Shown: positions 11,681 through 23,100 of the stretch, one piece after another
Layout of the letters: each line of letters begins with the position of its first letter
How positions within the stretch are numbered: position 1 is the stretch's first letter
NCBI GenBank assembly: GCA_025267735.1
Contig: CM046295.1
Span: forward strand, 20,430,938 to 20,494,937
Direction: 5' to 3'
Origin: Mactra quadrangularis
Taxonomy: Eukaryota; Mollusca; Bivalvia; Venerida; Mactridae
DNA: 64,000 nt
Notes under the pieces: model-generated
Seen by the model: only the letters and a program-made list of their open reading frames with translations
Databases searched by the model: none
Told to the model about the DNA's origin: nothing
Translations under genes and position numbers: made by a program

Positions 11681-12041
11681 CATTCGGAACATCCTCGGCC
11701 ATTCGCTACGAATAACCTCGGATATATTTAGATGCCATTTTGGAAAAACCGGTGTTGAAGTTAACAAATACATGATCGTTAAGGCGATGACTGAAGTTTC
11801 ATTTTTAGTTTGTAAATTTGAAATTACTCATTTCAATGGTACCGATGAACAATATTTGGTTCAATTTAAAACAAATAAATATGTTTAGACAAAGATCTGT
11901 GTGTATACTGCAAGAACTATTTTGTGTAATCGTTACGTGCTTCGCCTCGCGTAGGTAGTAAAATCACTAAAATTCAGTGAAGACCCCCCACGAATCCTTC
12001 CGAGATTATTCATTCATGAAAGGTCGAGGGTGTTCTGAATG
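11681..12041. mobile_element. MITE family H, copy 1
   Basis: It starts CATTCGGAACATCCTCGGCC and ends with the related inverse GAGGGTGTTCTGAATG. About 360 bp of noncoding body is shared with 30782-31137 at high similarity. Confidence 0.8.
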
Positions 12042-12049
12042 CTAAGTAC

Positions 12050-12164
12050 TAGTTATAGACTAAAGTCCAGGCAAGCTAGGTAATGCAAGGTTAAGTGAGC
12101 TGGCCGCCGTAAAATTACCATAATTTGTGCCAGCATAAAATTAAACCCAATAAAAAAAGAAACA
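12050..12164 (+). mobile_element. SINE family B, tail fragment
   Basis: It holds the family-B tail (AGTCCAGGCAAGCTAGG, GCTGGCCGCCGTAAAA, poly-A-rich end) without the tRNA-like head. Compare 26178-26463 and 45117-45388. Confidence 0.65.
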
Positions 12165-13501
12165 AATGAAAACTATATACATTGTTTTTCACATATTTTT
12201 TTCAACATTTTAAAAGACAATTTACAATAATTTTACATTTTAAGCACATGTAACAAAAAACTCATTGTCAGTTATCCAATGATACATTACTCCGCTATTC
12301 TGCATTATGTACCGTGGGCCATTTGGTTAGGAAAATCTTGTAATCATGAATAATTAATTAATGAGGCAGTTGTATTGGTTTCACAAGGAAACCACTGCCA
12401 AAAACTAGCCAATGAAATTACCTTTTGTATCTTAGGTTGGGTTTACCATTCAAAATGGCAGCCTCCATAAGTGATTTTTCTAATGCGAATGAAGAAAATC
12501 CCAGTATGACGTCATTGTTATTGAAAAGTACATGTATTTAATTGTAACATGCGATTTCATTGGATGATTTGTCTCCCCTGCTTCATGCATATTCCTTAAA
12601 AAAAGGTTTCACCAGTCAAGTTGCCCACAGTAAAATTGCCCACGGTACTTATGGAGTGTAACGGAAGAAAGTACTATGGTTGCGGCCAATGCAAAATAGG
12701 CAATTAAACATGATGCGACATTAAATCAAAAACATTATTTTGCGTACAATCTTATCAAAATAGCTAATCTCTGCAACATTGATTCATTTCTTCATAGACA
12801 AAGTAAAATATATTCTTCAGTAATGGCATATGTAAAAAGAGCCCTTCACCTACTTTAATACTAACCATCTTATTTCACTGATGTACAATAGTTGACAAAC
12901 AGTTTACTGTCAACATATAAAAGGTGTATATATCTACTTCAAATAAAATTTTGAAAAACATGTGTTTAAAAAATGTTTTAATATAAAATTAATTTTTAAT
13001 ATTTAATAAAAATGTCATAAGTTTTGATAATAAGAGAGCTGCCTGCTACTTTTCTGAGAGATTCCTTTAACAGTTTTTCACATCCAATGATCCTTGAACT
13101 AATGGTCTTAATTCTTTTACAATTTTTCTAAAAGCCTACAATTCTATTTATAAAAGATCCAGTTCCAAGCACAGAAAAGTTCAAATGAAACATTCATGAC
13201 ATAGCCGGTTAGCAGTCACTCTAAATAGCTCTGTTTATCAATAGAATGGCTCCCAGCTAAGAAAGTTCAAAATTCATAGCACAACTGGGTACCAGTCAAC
13301 AAATAAAGAGCACTGGTTCCATGCTCATAGTTCAAATTCATAGCACAACTGGGTACCAGTCAACAATTAAATAAACCTGGTTCCCAACTGAGATAAATTT
13401 ATAGTTCATTCAAACAATGAAGCTAGGCACCAGTCATTAAAAGTGGGCCAGTATCCATGGAGGTGATTTGATGTTATAATACAGCTAGGCATCAGCCAGG
13501 A
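12165..13501. other. Noncoding stretch, probable GTF2A2 3' UTR and downstream DNA
   Basis: No coding sequence is seen. The part nearest 13501 should be GTF2A2 3' UTR on the minus strand. It contains short direct repeats (ATAGCACAACTGGGTACCAG twice, near 13276 and 13334). No clear AATAAA could be assigned. Confidence 0.45.
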
Positions 13502-15518
13502 TCATTTTTCAGCACCTGAAAAAAATTAAGTTAGAATGAGTTGAAGTGTGGCACTTATGATATATTCATCAGCTTGATTACAGGTAGCTCAGTTCATATG
13601 AGTCAGCACAGCTCCAAGTCAACATCACTATAAATAATAAAAGGTATATTACTTAATATCAACGATCAGTTTTTTATCCAGGTTCAGTCTTTCAAATGAC
13701 ACCAACATCTTGTTGTTCCAAAAAATAAATCCATAAGCCGATTTCATAGACTGACTTGCGTCATTTTATATGTTGTAATTAAAGCAAGTCTCTGAACAAA
13801 TTTCAGGAGAGTCATTACAAAGTGACAATTAGATACATTTATGTCAGCACAAAATTTGTCTTATTGCACGTAAATAAAGATAAAGACTACAGGGCTCGAA
13901 TTTAAGCTCGCATACTCGCAAAATGCTAGTGGATTCTGAAAATTGCAGGTAACTATTATTTTACCTCGCAAATTTTTGCGAGTTGAAATTGATGCAATCA
14001 GTTTACTGTCAAAACTAAAAAAGCTCAAACAGCATTGAAACGGCTAGATAGATTGATAGTCTTAATCAAAGATTCACAAAAAACACATTGGGATATTTCT
14101 TGTTTATCCCATAATAATGCTTTTGTTCTTTCTAGTTATATGTAGCACTATGTTGTTTTTGTTTTGCATATGTGAATAGTTACTATGTATGCAATTAAAA
14201 TTTGAAAAAAAAAATGCGAGTGATTATTTACATTTTGCGAGTTGAAATAAAATCAATGCGCAAAACGTTGCGAGTCCAATTTTTTGTTAAATTCGAGCCC
14301 TGGACTAGTTATTTTTGCCGTTACATTGGCATGCAGGGACTGTGAGAGTGATTTTACAGCCCTGATGAGATGACTCCCTCTACTGAAAGAACTAAGATGT
14401 GTATATACATTGTAAATACATACCTTTTCCATCACAAGCTACTATCTTTACTTTATCGACTTTTGCTATTTCATGGACCTCCTTAAAATCAGCTTTGTTT
14501 AATACAAATGTCCATACATTGTCGCAGAATCTGTATGTATTTAATTTTCCCTGAAAATAATAATAAAAATAATAATCAGTGAGAAAAAATAAAGTTCACA
14601 ACCAAAGTCGTGTAAAAAATCCACCATGAAACTCACAATTATAAATTCTTCTCCATTTTAACATGAGGTTTCTCCAAGATTAGTAGCGGACTGTTGTACG
14701 TCCTCATTTCAATTTGCCGCTGTTGTTTCATTATGCCATGCACGATAATAATTACTCCTGCAGTTAACATAGGGCATTTTCACGTTAACACGCAGACGAT
14801 GCAGTTTATGCAATTATATTTATCTGATCTAGTTTGTATATTAATGCTAAAAAAATGTAAGGCAAATTTCCTTGAAATTGTTTTCGTTTGTTGTGTGAAT
14901 CTGTGTTATATACACACACTTCTGAGTGAAATCAGACAGAATTATTTGCACTATGAGTATGATTATTTTAGATAGCATGACAACATCATTTTATTTTGTT
15001 AACTTACAACTCACCTTAAAGCTGACTCGAGTCTTCACTCTATTGGCTAAGGCTGTATTGATAGCTTTATCAAACTGTAATAATACTTTCAGTGCTAATT
15101 GTGGAGTGATCTGTCCAATCTAAAATATATCATATTTAACAATAATAACAAAAAGGCTCAGGGTGGTAGTGGGCAAAAACAAAGTTTGCATTCATCTTGA
15201 GATTTACTATGCAGATAGGGTTAAGGTCTATTAAAAGCACAAATCTGTGAACAAATTAAATACGACGACAATAGTAAACAACAATTTGAAGAACAGTAAT
15301 CGCGAATATAAAATGTTACCAATATTGAGACTGGGTACGAAAAATAAGGTACGAAATTTATTGAGTGCGAATCAAATGTCTAATTGGTTATTTAGGCAGT
15401 TTAACAATTAGAAAAGCGGGAAGATGACATAATGAATCACCTGTATAAGCTCGTCCAAGCTTTCTTGTAGAGTGTGACCCAAGGTCGTGTTTCTATACAG
15501 TTGATATGAAGAGCTCAT
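13502..15518 (-). CDS. GTF2A2: Transcription initiation factor IIA small (gamma) subunit
   Basis: Coding exons on the minus strand are 15518..15441, 15119..15015, 14550..14424 and 13515..13502 (324 nt, 107 residues; the vertebrate protein has about 109). All borders are GT-AG and the last join completes a split Gly codon. The N-terminal helical part ([38 protein letters not shown]) and the C-terminal beta-barrel part ([29 protein letters not shown]) match the TFIIA gamma family throughout. It ends GAEK, shorter than the vertebrate tail. In the nucleus the protein pairs with the products of GTF2A1 to stabilise TBP on promoter DNA during RNA polymerase II initiation. The start is the only ATG that gives the conserved N-terminus. 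Intron 3 holds a hAT-like MITE. The gene is divergent from the LysM gene, with start codons 1.67 kb apart. Confidence 0.97.
13890..14302. mobile_element. hAT-like MITE in GTF2A2 intron 3
   Basis: The ends CAGGGCTCGAATTTAA and TTAAATTCGAGCCCTG are perfect 16-bp inverted repeats, with GCGAGTTGAAAT-type subterminal repeats inside. CAGGG tips are common in hAT transposons, which make 8-bp duplications; only a partial GACTA flank match is visible here. Confidence 0.75.
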
Positions 15519-16114
15519 TTTGTACAATTTATGTGAAATCGTGAACAAGGGAATAAATACAAGGCACGATAATAACCGTGGTATTCCGAATATGATAGTT
15601 AAAGAAGTTTTTTCTTCATAAACCTAATTGTGATATGTACACGTGCTTGAAATTTAACGACTACGAGTAAAAGATATGAATGAAACGGAAAAAAACTATG
15701 AAAATTTTATTTTAGTTATTTTAGTTCTTAACTTGACATGTCAAAAATACTCCCAGCGGGTGTTTTTAGAAGAAATTGGGTGCTTAGAAAATGAGTTGAT
15801 AAGATTTTTCATCAAAGGGTCATAACTCGGCATATTTTTAATCATCCGACCGTAACCAAAATGGGATATGCACGTACATATCATTGTATATAATTATTTG
15901 CATATGTAAAGTGACATATAGACCCATTGGGTCGGTTGTACGTGTATTTATGATGTTTGAATGTAATGTATATATGTTTTATTGTACAAATGTCACTGTA
16001 ATAAACACATTATCTATCTATCTATTTGCCTGATACCTGGTATATATGTTAAGTTTGAATTAAATCCGTAAAATATGTTACCAAGTTTGGATAATTTCTA
16101 TGTTATTTTGTGAC

Positions 16115-16440
16115 ATTTAAGGTACCCATTCACAGATTTCAACTAAAAATCTACTTTTTCTGAAACTATCAAAAATGTATGGAAACATTTTTTGAAGCAG
16201 AAAATTAGTGATTTGATAATGACAAGTTTAGTACAAATTGACACACAACTGCAAATGATGCCTTTCAAGTAATAAAGAGCATATCCCGTATGTCACGGTA
16301 TAGACAACTTTAGTGCATTTGTGTGACTTTTGTTGTATATTTCTTGCAGTCTATAGGCCAGTTTGTCCTAAAATATTAAGAAGTAATTGTTTGACACAAT
16401 TATAGACACTGGGTGGTATTTAGAAAATATAGAAAAATCT
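16115..16440 (+). repeat. Dispersed repeat V, copy 1
   Basis: Noncoding sequence starting GGTACCCATTCACAGATTTC and running through TAGGCCAGTTTGTCCTAAAA. An inverted, diverged copy fills 46595-46965. Class unknown. Confidence 0.6.
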
Positions 16441-16670
16441 TAACCAAATAATGTGAACAAGTACCTTTTATTTATTCCTGTGATATCTTGTTTTGATCTC
16501 TTATAGCCCCTTATTTTCACCAACTTTTGTGTTTTTAATTATTATATGCATGATTGAGTGAGTGAAGTGATTTGTGCCTAGATTCCTAAGACACATTTAC
16601 AATAAAACAACGATGGAAACCAGGAAATTCACGTTTCTTTTTTGTGTTATCATAATTGCATTCTCGTACC

Positions 16671-16736
16671 CAGAGTCAAGTAGGATTCTCAATACTAGCA
16701 AGTATTGAGAATCCTACTAGACTTTGAGTACGAGAA
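16671..16736. mobile_element. 66-bp hairpin element M, copy 1
   Basis: The arms TTCTCGTACCCAGAGTC and GACTTTGAGTACGAGAA flank a core with GATTCTCAATACT and its inverse, so nearly the whole element is a palindrome. A second copy is at 51891-51959. Confidence 0.8.
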
Positions 16737-17162
16737 TATCATAATTGATGAAAATATGTCCAAGTAGAATGAATGTAGTTATGATAAATATACTTACAAT
16801 GTATAATCTAGTTTGTGTTGGTTATTTTTCAATCATGTACTATGTATACATACATGTCACTTTTTTATTTATTGAATAAATTTTATTTACATGTAGCTAT
16901 ACCGTCAAAAACTCTTTACAAATATAAAGTAAGCAAGCTAGGTCTATATATATAAAGAGGATCAATATATAAACATGTGGTCCATGGTAGTAATTTAAGG
17001 TTACAATAATTCGTTTTAATTGCAAACAAAACTTGTCTTGTCACGCTGGTTTCGTCACGCGCGTTTCTATTGGAAGGGGAAGTAACCGCTACGGGATTTC
17101 GAGAAATACTCTGAATAGGCGTTTGAAGTCATAAATAATTTTATGCGGAAGCTTATTTATTC

Positions 17163-17172
17163 GTCACGTGAC
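17163..17172. promoter_or_regulatory. GTCACGTGAC palindrome (E-box / CLEAR-type site)
   Basis: A perfect 10-bp palindrome lies 15 bp before the LYSMD start codon. It contains CACGTG and matches the flank-extended form bound by bHLH-ZIP factors such as USF and TFEB/MITF. The identical decamer occurs at 50535-50544. Binding is inferred. Confidence 0.55.
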
Positions 17173-17186
17173 ACACAGTGTTCAAA

Positions 17187-20100
17187 ATGTCGGACGACGG
17201 AGCCGAACGTAAAATGTTCGGTAACATCGCCAGAAATCAGACAAAATATGGATCTACGACGAGTCCACTGCCTAAAACTAGCAGATATGTGAAACATGTA
17301 GTATCAAGAATTGACACGCTACAAGGAATTGCTCTAAAATATGGGGCAACGGTAAGATTTGACAGTTGACAGCTGTTAATTGGCCTCTTTCGCACCCTGA
17401 CTGATTCGTTCTTTTGTTTGTGTATTTGTCTCGGCGTTTATTTTTGATCTCTACAGAAACTTGCTGTTTGAGTTATATCTTATTCATGATAAATCTACGT
17501 TTTCAATAAATTGTGATCCTAGGTGACTATATAATCACTTCCAACAGCCTTCCCAGATAGCAGAGGGTAGTTGGCCCAACGTTGGCCCAACGTAGTGCAC
17601 TACGTTGGGCCATCAACAGATGCCAACGTTGGCCCAACCTCATTTTGCTCATCGGCTCCACGTTGGCCCAACCGTTGGCTCATCGTTGGCCCAACAACGA
17701 TTAAACGCATTTCAGCGTTGGGCCAACGATGAGCCAACGGTTGGCCCAACTTAGAGCCGATGATAAAACAGTGTTGGCCCAACGTAGACAACTATTGATG
17801 GCCCAACAACGATTAAACGCATTAAAGCGTTGGGCCAACGGTGAGCCAACCGTTGGCCCGACGTGGAGTCGATGATAAAAACAGTGTTGGTTCAACATAG
17901 AAATACATTAATAGCCCAACATGGCATTTAAGTGTTGGGCCAACAAAGAACTAACGGTCAGCCCAATGTAGAACTAATGAACAAAGTGAGCATTGACTTA
18001 CGTAGCATTCATCCTTCAGGTATGTGTATCTTTATTATTGCCCATTGCTTTGGCCTAAAGCAATATTTGCCACCGTCGTTTCACTTACATAGAATATCAT
18101 ATTATATTAATATGTTAAATAGACAAAAATATGGAATTATATAACTTTTTATTCAATTCTGGTAAGGCATATCATGTTTAGCTGTCAACAAAAAAGTAAA
18201 GACACAATTGACACATAAGATTCCATTATATATATATCAATTAGATATAAATTCATGGTACTATAAGGCATTGAAACAAGAGTGGAAGACACGTTTCGGA
18301 CATCTAAATTATAAGAATATATATTGACAAAATAGTGTGAATTATTTTTACAGGCGTATCACAGCAAATAATTTATGTGTTAAGACAAACACACATAAAA
18401 CAAGTCTGTAGAAACTGCAAGAGGGGGTACGTAAATGTATCAAGTAAATATATGTATCTATATTATGAAACACTCCGGTATAAGTCAACTAAAGTTTTTA
18501 GGCACAAAAAGGAATTATTGTTGTTGTTCTCCTTGATTTTTTTCTCTGCTCTCCCTTTTCTCCCCCCTCTCTGTCTTTGGCATATCGTATCCACTCACTC
18601 ATAGTTCTTTCAATTATACTGTCTGTTGCTTGTGAATGGTTATTTCGAACAGAATCTGCAAGAAAAAATGAATTCTGTGTTAGCTATCTTTCTTGGGGTG
18701 GGTAAAATAAGACATGGAAATAACCATAAAATCTTTGTCTTAGTGCTCAGGAACATTGAGATGATTAGTAAGAAGATCATTAAAAAGTTCGCCGATCAAT
18801 TATCTATCCAAAGAAGGGGGTAATATCCCGTGGATGGATGTAAAACAATAATAAATATGTGAAAGGTTTACACTATTTATTATACAGCAACAAATGCAAG
18901 TAAAATATGCAAATGATTTCCGCACAATTTAAATAAGATATAATAATCTATTAATTATATAATGTGAATATTATTGACGGGTCAGAGCTTCCACAAATAA
19001 ATGTAGCGCGGACAGCAAGTTAAAGAAATTATTATAAAAGAATACAGAATTTAATTCAAATGTAGTTCTTATAAAATCATAGTTACATTATTAAACGATG
19101 TCCTAGGTTCCAAACTACGTCCAGTGGAGAGATCTTACTTTCTCGAGTTCTAACTATACTAACTGCCGAGAATAAGAAACTGCATGTATAACAAACGTCA
19201 CAATTCGCCGTGACGTCATTTCAGATAGATGGCACGCGGGAACAACGCTGTCTGACAAGTGCTCTCCAAATAGTCAATTACATGAAATTCAACGGTCTAG
19301 ATCGTGAAAATGGCAGGCATTAAACATGAACATAAGGTATAATTAACTCACATACACGTATACGTATGTAACAAAGTAGCTTCCGGTCTATGAAAACATA
19401 TATACCCGTCAAAAACGCGTTTGTACCGTATTTTCGCGAACACGCGAAAATACCACTTAAACGTTCGTTGCATTTCAGTAAATATGACGTGAATTGACGT
19501 AAGCTCTGAACAGTAAAAAATTAATGATTCGTAACTAAGACACTATGGTAACAATAATATCCATCACTGATTTTCCCCACATAGTGTTATTCTCTATTGT
19601 GTACATGTATAAACATGTACATCCCAAGCTACTTCTAACCATGCATTGTCAAGAGTAAAGACATTAAAATCCTAAGAAGCAATCTGTTACATGAACTATT
19701 TTGGTTTAATTAATAATCAACTCATTGAATTTTTTAAACAAATTTATTGGTTATTTTAGTGTTTATACACTAATAAAAGCAATAAGTGAGATTTATGACT
19801 TCAGTCATTGGGCCATCAATGGCCCAACTAAAGGGTTTCCGCTTGTGTTTCACTTGGTTGGCCCCTGGTTGGCCCAATAATATGTTTCTCTGTAGTGTTT
19901 ATCTATGATGGGCCTCTGTTGGGCCACTGACTGGTTTAACTACAGTCATCACTGACGTTGGCCCACCGTTGGCCCAATAAAGATAATACTTCAGCGTAAA
20001 CACGTCGTTGGCCCAACATACCTCTGCTATCTGGGTTGCTGTTGGGTTAACCCTTCGCTGCATTTAGCAATGCAGACAAGTGTCTCGCCTGCCACCAGGA

Positions 20101-23100
20101 GAAACATGTTTGATTCCCAGTCAGGGCATTTGTTTTTCTCACTGAACATTTCTTTTAAGTTTTATTAGTCCAAAGGCTTTGAAATTTCTAGAAATCACTA
20201 TGATCCTTCTGATATTCTGATTTCTACCAGTTTGGAAAATCTTATTTATAACAGCATGTTCAGTGACCTTTTTTTAGAGTGGGTATTGTACCCATCAATG
20301 TTGAAAAATGTGGGTATGAGGAAATAAAAGTGGGTACACCAGTTTAAATAGTTTTATTTTGACATAAGTACAAGATGATTTCTCCCCTATTTTCTGACAA
20401 GACGATCTGACCCCAGTCACATTCGTTTTTAAACAATTCATCCCAAGAGCAACATAGTTTCGGCAAATGCAGGTCATCGTTTACTTTACCCCACATTAGT
20501 TTATAATGAGCAGTACAGATGAACACAACTATCGGAATTTAATCATGGCCAGAGAAAATCGTGCAATAGCCGCATTTAGTTTTGTTTTTTGTGAGTGAAT
20601 CTGGTGTTTGCGCTCATGTGCAATACAAGTCGACAACAAATCCCTGAGTTACTTCATGGTTAGTTCTCAAATCTGATTGTATCGTTAAAGTTTATATTCA
20701 CGCTTTTTTACTCCAGCAATATAATCAATTAAAGTCCTTTGTTCTGACATAATTATTGGAACGAATCAACGCTCTAGAGCAGAAGGCTATCAACGCCATG
20801 CATTTTTATTAGCATCTAAAACAATCCACCCAGCATTGCTGACATCATTTTGGTAAAGGCTAAATGTCAGAAAAAACATAACAAGCTTGGCAGAGTTACC
20901 GTTCGTTACATTATGATATATTTCGGTTCGCGAATTTGTACCAGGTAGGGTCTAAATATTGGCATGAATATTACTTTTTTGGCGTGAAATACGCAGATTT
21001 TCTCATGATTGAACATGCTGTTATAAGAACTGACTTTGAATACTTGAGATCATGGTTCAAATGAAAATGACCTAAAATCGTGGATTATGACCCACATAAG
21101 TACAATAGAACGGAAAAGTCTTACCAAGGAGAGGAGGCATTTATCATTTATCATGTCACGGTACTTTCCTGTCCCCATTATGAGGGGGAAATGTTAGCAG
21201 CTGGATAGCTCAGTTGGAAGGACACTCGCCTAGTAAGCGAGGGGTCCTGGGTTCGAATCCCTGTCAGGCTACATATTCTTACCCTGTGACATTTGTGAAC
21301 AGGTAAGTACCAAAACATTCTCATACACTTACTATTAATCATTAAATTGAAAATAAAATCAATCAATCTTATTTGTTATTATTGAATTTGTTAACTAATT
21401 TTCAGGTGGAACAGATTAAACGAGAAAATAAGTTGTGGACAAATGACAGTTTATTTTTACGTGAAGAATTGTATATTCCCGTTTCCATGGAAAACATTCA
21501 CATGGTCAGAGACGATTGGGAATTATTATCGTCGGATGAAGTCAGATCGCGTACAAATAGTGACGTTGGGACACCTAGTGCCGGGGCTTGTGGGGGAAGT
21601 TTTGTGAACGGTGATTCAGTGAAAGACAATAATTCTAAAACGGTTGCTAATGGAAACGAAAGTTCAGGAATGGATTTTTTCAGTAAATATGACTCAAGTT
21701 TTGCAAACTTAAAAAGTAAAGTTGACGAACTTGAACGAACATCAAGGTAAATGAGTTAATTTTTTTTTATTGATTTTTTTTTGCCGTATAGATGAGATTT
21801 AATATGACTTTTACTAATATTTACTCTTTAAATACACAGTGGAAATGAATACCATGTGACTATGACATTCAAATGCTATGGTTTCAAGATTTGTTGGGTT
21901 TTAAGCAGTAGCAACCAATTGTATAGGTCATATATATGTGGTTTCATGAAGAAAACAGTAAAACTGCCATAACCCTAGAATTTTGAATAGCTGTAAGTCC
22001 TTTTATATTTGAACTTGATGTTGATTTTTCACTGTTTTCTTCTTCAAATGGTAGCATTTGTGATGTCATTGTCACTTAGTATTGCCACAGTGAATAACAT
22101 AATTATTGTCATTTTTTTTGCACTTTTTAGTTTAGAAACATTTGCATGATTCATTTTAAGTAAATTTTTGATTGTTCAAGGTCTAAAATCATTAATAGAT
22201 TATTGCTATTTAAAGCCTAAGCCGACTGATTTTCCACTATTATAGACATTTGCTGGGGCAGTCCAGGAATTTTTATCCTAAGGGGGGTCCTGACCCCCAG
22301 ACCCCCCCCCTTGCTAGATGTGTCTATGATTAGGACCATCATTACAGTCATAGTTTTATCTTTACAATTTACAGTGATGACGTCTATGTAGAACAACCTT
22401 CAAGTCATGACCTTGACATTGAATCAGCTTATTATGTCATTGAAAAAGAAACTGATTGTTGACCTTCTTATTTGACCTTGAACTTTGACCTTTCTTGTTT
22501 CAGGTACAAATTTGTTAATATTATTCATATAATCAAGAGGTATTGTGCGTAGTTATATGCTAGGCTTTTTATTTAACCAGAAAAGGGGTCAAAATTGGAG
22601 AAAAGGGGATGTGTAGAACCAGAAGGGTCAAAGGGTTAGTCTGACCTTCGACCTTTCTTGCTACTAGTATTTTATTGGCTAGAAATTATGCTTTCAGTTC
22701 TTGAAAGAGTCCTCTTGTATCATGTCAAGGGTCATCTGCTTGAAGACAATTTAATTAAGCAGGGGTAATCGTACAAAATTGTAAAGTCAGCTGAACATGT
22801 ATATATAAAAACAGACTCTTTAAACTTTTAAACCCTGCAGAAATCTGTTTTCGTAGAAAGAAATTTTGGGTACTGGTATATTTTCCAGTTCTTGATTTTA
22901 ATCTACACTCTAGTTTGAATACAAAACAAATTGAGATTGTAAACATTGTGTTTTTCAAGGTTAACACTAGCTTGGTGATATAAGAATTTATTTATATATT
23001 TATAAATTTAGTTTTGATATCTAGGGCAGAATCAGAACTACTCTCCGGGGGGAGGTGGGGAGGGTAGTTACCAAAGGGCAGGGTTGGGTTTTTGCCGGCA

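Larger units (their letters stand above)
15519..17162. other. Intergenic region between divergent GTF2A2 and LYSMD genes
   Basis: No coding sequence. GTF2A2's 5' UTR and promoter should lie near the left end and the LYSMD promoter near the right. The middle holds a short TATC run near 16010, a dispersed repeat at 16115-16440 and a hairpin at 16671-16736. An ATTGG (inverted CCAAT) lies near 17069 in CpG-containing sequence about 115 bp before the LYSMD start. Confidence 0.6.
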
